Shown piece by piece: positions 6,778 to 8,116 of a stretch of DNA of 8,116 bases. The position numbers and the translations under genes are program-made. The first letter of the stretch is position 1. Every line of letters begins with the position of its first letter. Origin of the DNA: Desulfobacteraceae bacterium (lineage in GTDB: Bacteria > Desulfobacterota > DSM-4660 > Desulfatiglandales > Desulfatiglandaceae); the NCBI GenBank assembly GCA_030589715.1, contig JAUUVE010000077.1:1-8116 (forward strand), in the 5' to 3' direction. Below the pieces are notes generated by a model that was not told where the DNA came from, ran no database searches, and saw only the letters and a list, made by a program, of their open reading frames with translations.

Positions 6778-7949
6778 AAAGGAGATACTTTTTACCCATT
6801 ATTTTAGTGGCATGTTTTTTGGTGCTCGGCCTGATTTTGACCCCGCCTTCCCAGGCCGCAAAGCTATATGGCAAAAAGGTCAAGATCGGCGCCATTTATT
6901 CAATCTCCGGGGTCTGTGCCGAGTGGGGCATGGCAGCGAAGATCGGTGGTACTATCGCCGTTGAGGAGATCAATGCATCAGGTGGAATCGGGGGGGTTCC
7001 CATCGAGGTCACCTGGTATGACGCAGCATGTAAGGCCGGTCCTGCCATCCCAATTCTAAGCAAGCTCGTGAGCCAAGACAAGGTTCTTGTGGTCAATGGG
7101 CCTTGCCAGAGTTCTATATGCGAGGTCATTTTCCCAAAGCTTGACAGGCTGAAGATAGTCCTTGTCTCGTTCTGCTCGTCCAAACCGGGGTTGTCTGCCC
7201 TGAGCCCTTGGGGGTTTAGGAATACCCTGACAAGCGATAAGCAGCTTGACCCTGCAGTAAGGAAATGGAAGGAAAAATACAACATCAAAACCGCGGTGAT
7301 TCTCTACAACTCCGAAGATGCTGTGTCCACGGTGGAGGGAAAGAAGATCATGCCAGTCCTGTTCAAGAAATACGGCATAAAACTGCTGAAGATGTATACC
7401 TTCCAGACCCAGACCTTGGACTTCTCACCCTATATGACTGAGATCAAGGCGCTCAACCCGGATGGAATCGGTATCGGGAGCTGTTATGAGCAAGGAGCAA
7501 AACTCATGATCGAGGCCCGGCGCCAGGGGATCAAGGCCATGCCCATTGGAGGGGCCTGTAACAGCACTCCTGGGCTTATCGAGATCGGGGGGGATGCTGT
7601 GGAAGGCTATTATGGTTCCACAGCAGCATGGATCGTGGGAAACCCGGACCCAAGAATGGTAAAATTTCTGAAGGAGTTTACCAGTCGCTCCCCCGGTGGT
7701 AAGATGCCGCCCTATAGTGGACCCCGTTCATACGACAACATGTACATCATCAAGAAGGTCATGGAAGAGGAGGGTGTGACCAACAAGCCTGGAGATCTAG
7801 AAAAAGACCGGGAGAAGATCCGCAAGGGTTGGGCAAAGCTGACGAACTATCCGGGCATCTCTGGCGCCACCACTATGGATGAAGTTGGTGATGGGAAAGG
7901 CGGCGTGATGACCCTGATTGTCGCGGGTGGAGAATTCGTCCTCAAGTAG
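6774..7949 (+). CDS. Periplasmic substrate-binding protein of the HAAT/Liv ABC transporter (Peripla_BP_6 type)
   Basis: A 391-residue secreted protein that captures the ligand and delivers it to LivHM. Residues 1-28 form a Sec signal peptide: basic K-R-R, a hydrophobic core and S-Q-A before the likely cleavage at 28/29. The mature part has the type I fold layout of LivJ-like proteins: K-V-K-I-G-A-I-Y-S-I-S-G (35-46), an early helix with A-V-E-E-I-N-A-S-G-G-I (62-72), the ligand loop N-G-P-C-Q-S-S (108-114), F-R-N (148-150), the hinge region around 210-240, A-R-R-Q-G-I-K-A (248-255), and E-G-Y-Y-G-S (277-282). It is unusual for its seven mature cysteines (48, 86, 111, 116, 134, 237, 262), several in predicted cleft loops. 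The gene follows the ATPase genes after 142 nt. A separate promoter there is possible but not visible. Ligand unknown. Confidence 0.94.
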   Translation: MKRRYFLPIILVACFLVLGLILTPPSQAAKLYGKKVKIGAIYSISGVCAEWGMAAKIGGTIAVEEINASGGIGGVPIEVTWYDAACKAGPAIPILSKLVSQDKVLVVNGPCQSSICEVIFPKLDRLKIVLVSFCSSKPGLSALSPWGFRNTLTSDKQLDPAVRKWKEKYNIKTAVILYNSEDAVSTVEGKKIMPVLFKKYGIKLLKMYTFQTQTLDFSPYMTEIKALNPDGIGIGSCYEQGAKLMIEARRQGIKAMPIGGACNSTPGLIEIGGDAVEGYYGSTAAWIVGNPDPRMVKFLKEFTSRSPGGKMPPYSGPRSYDNMYIIKKVMEEEGVTNKPGDLEKDREKIRKGWAKLTNYPGISGATTMDEVGDGKGGVMTLIVAGGEFVLK

Positions 7950-8007
7950 ACGTATCAGCTTGAAGATCACCGGCCATACTCAGAGTCCGTCCTGGAGAAA
8001 CAACAAC

Positions 8008-8088
8008 ATAGGGGGAGGTGTTTCGCTGCTTGCCGCGCGAGAGAAAATGCTCCGAAAGCCATTTGGCAAGTGGGTACCCTCTCCCTAT
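8008..8088. repeat. Nested inverted repeat downstream of the binding-protein gene
   Basis: Outer arms ATAGGGGGAGG (8008-8018) and CCTCTCCCTAT (8078-8088) can form 11 pairs with one G-U. Inside them CTTGCC (8029-8034) and GGCAAG (8065-8070) are perfect inverted copies, extendable by a G-U at each end. No T-run follows, so it is not a standard intrinsic terminator. It could be a structured 3' end, an RNA element of the next unit, or chance. The rest of the 167-nt non-coding stretch shows nothing else I can name. Confidence 0.35.
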
Positions 8089-8103
8089 ATCTGACCAAAC
8101 CGC

Positions 8104-8109
8104 TTGACA
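8104..8109 (+). promoter_or_regulatory. -35-like hexamer at the window edge
   Basis: A perfect sigma-70 TTGACA, in a non-coding region after the last gene. The matching -10 element would fall beyond the window end, so this remains a possible promoter for the next transcription unit. Confidence 0.25.
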
Positions 8110-8116
8110 TAAAAGA

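Noticed and set aside
6804..6815. Lipobox-like L-V-A-C at residues 11-14 of the binding protein
   Set aside because: The hydrophobic stretch before Cys14 is short and continues well past it to a good S-Q-A cleavage site at residue 28, so a soluble secreted protein fits better than a lipoprotein; not fully excluded.
8018..8107. Short open frame (GTG or TTG start) after the binding-protein gene
   Set aside because: At most about 30 codons, poor spacing to the GGGGGAGG sequence, no recognisable product.

Overview
The window (about half G+C, every gene on the + strand) carries the downstream part of one tightly packed operon. It encodes a molybdenum hydroxylase of the xanthine dehydrogenase / CO dehydrogenase superfamily, followed by a complete branched-chain-amino-acid-type (HAAT/Liv) ABC uptake system. 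Strong purine-rich ribosome binding sites, near-zero gene spacing and residue choice resemble an anaerobic or facultative Gram-negative bacterium of the Desulfobacterota/'Deltaproteobacteria' sort. That placement is an impression from sequence style, not a demonstrated assignment.

Layout. 1-1500: molybdopterin (large) subunit, open at the left edge, so roughly the N-terminal third is missing. 1524-1967: CoxG-like SRPBCC protein. 1983-2855: FAD (medium) subunit. 2860-3339: two-[2Fe-2S] (small) subunit. 3339-4214 and 4225-5100: LivH- and LivM-type permeases. 5139-5897 and 5903-6631: LivG- and LivF-type ATPases. 6632-6773: a 142-nt gap with an unusually long Shine-Dalgarno sequence and a possible 21-codon leader ORF. 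6774-7949: secreted periplasmic substrate-binding protein. 7950-8116: non-coding, with a nested inverted repeat and, at the right edge, a -35-like TTGACA.

How the parts probably work together. The binding protein captures a small organic ligand in the periplasm, LivHM/LivGF import it, and the L/M/S hydroxylase oxidises it in the cytoplasm: hydroxylation at Mo, then electrons through two [2Fe-2S] clusters to FAD. The stop codon of the small subunit overlaps the start codon of livH, so enzyme and transporter are joined at the translational level. The substrate cannot be read from the sequence. The enzyme lacks the AYRCSFR loop of aerobic CO dehydrogenase, and its FAD subunit is too short to hold the extra [4Fe-4S] domain of 4-hydroxybenzoyl-CoA reductase, so neither reaction is supported. 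An N-heterocycle, purine-like or aromatic compound is a reasonable guess.

The most notable details are a Gly-to-Ala change in the ABC signature motif of LivG, a binding protein with seven cysteines of which most fall in predicted ligand-cleft loops, an unusual R-G-Y-T-C-Q-E active-site loop in the hydroxylase, the CoxG gene inserted between hydroxylase subunit genes, and the elements flanking the binding-protein gene. I see no mobile element, CRISPR array, rRNA or tRNA. The window looks like a well-kept catabolic operon with an unknown substrate rather than a wholly new kind of system.
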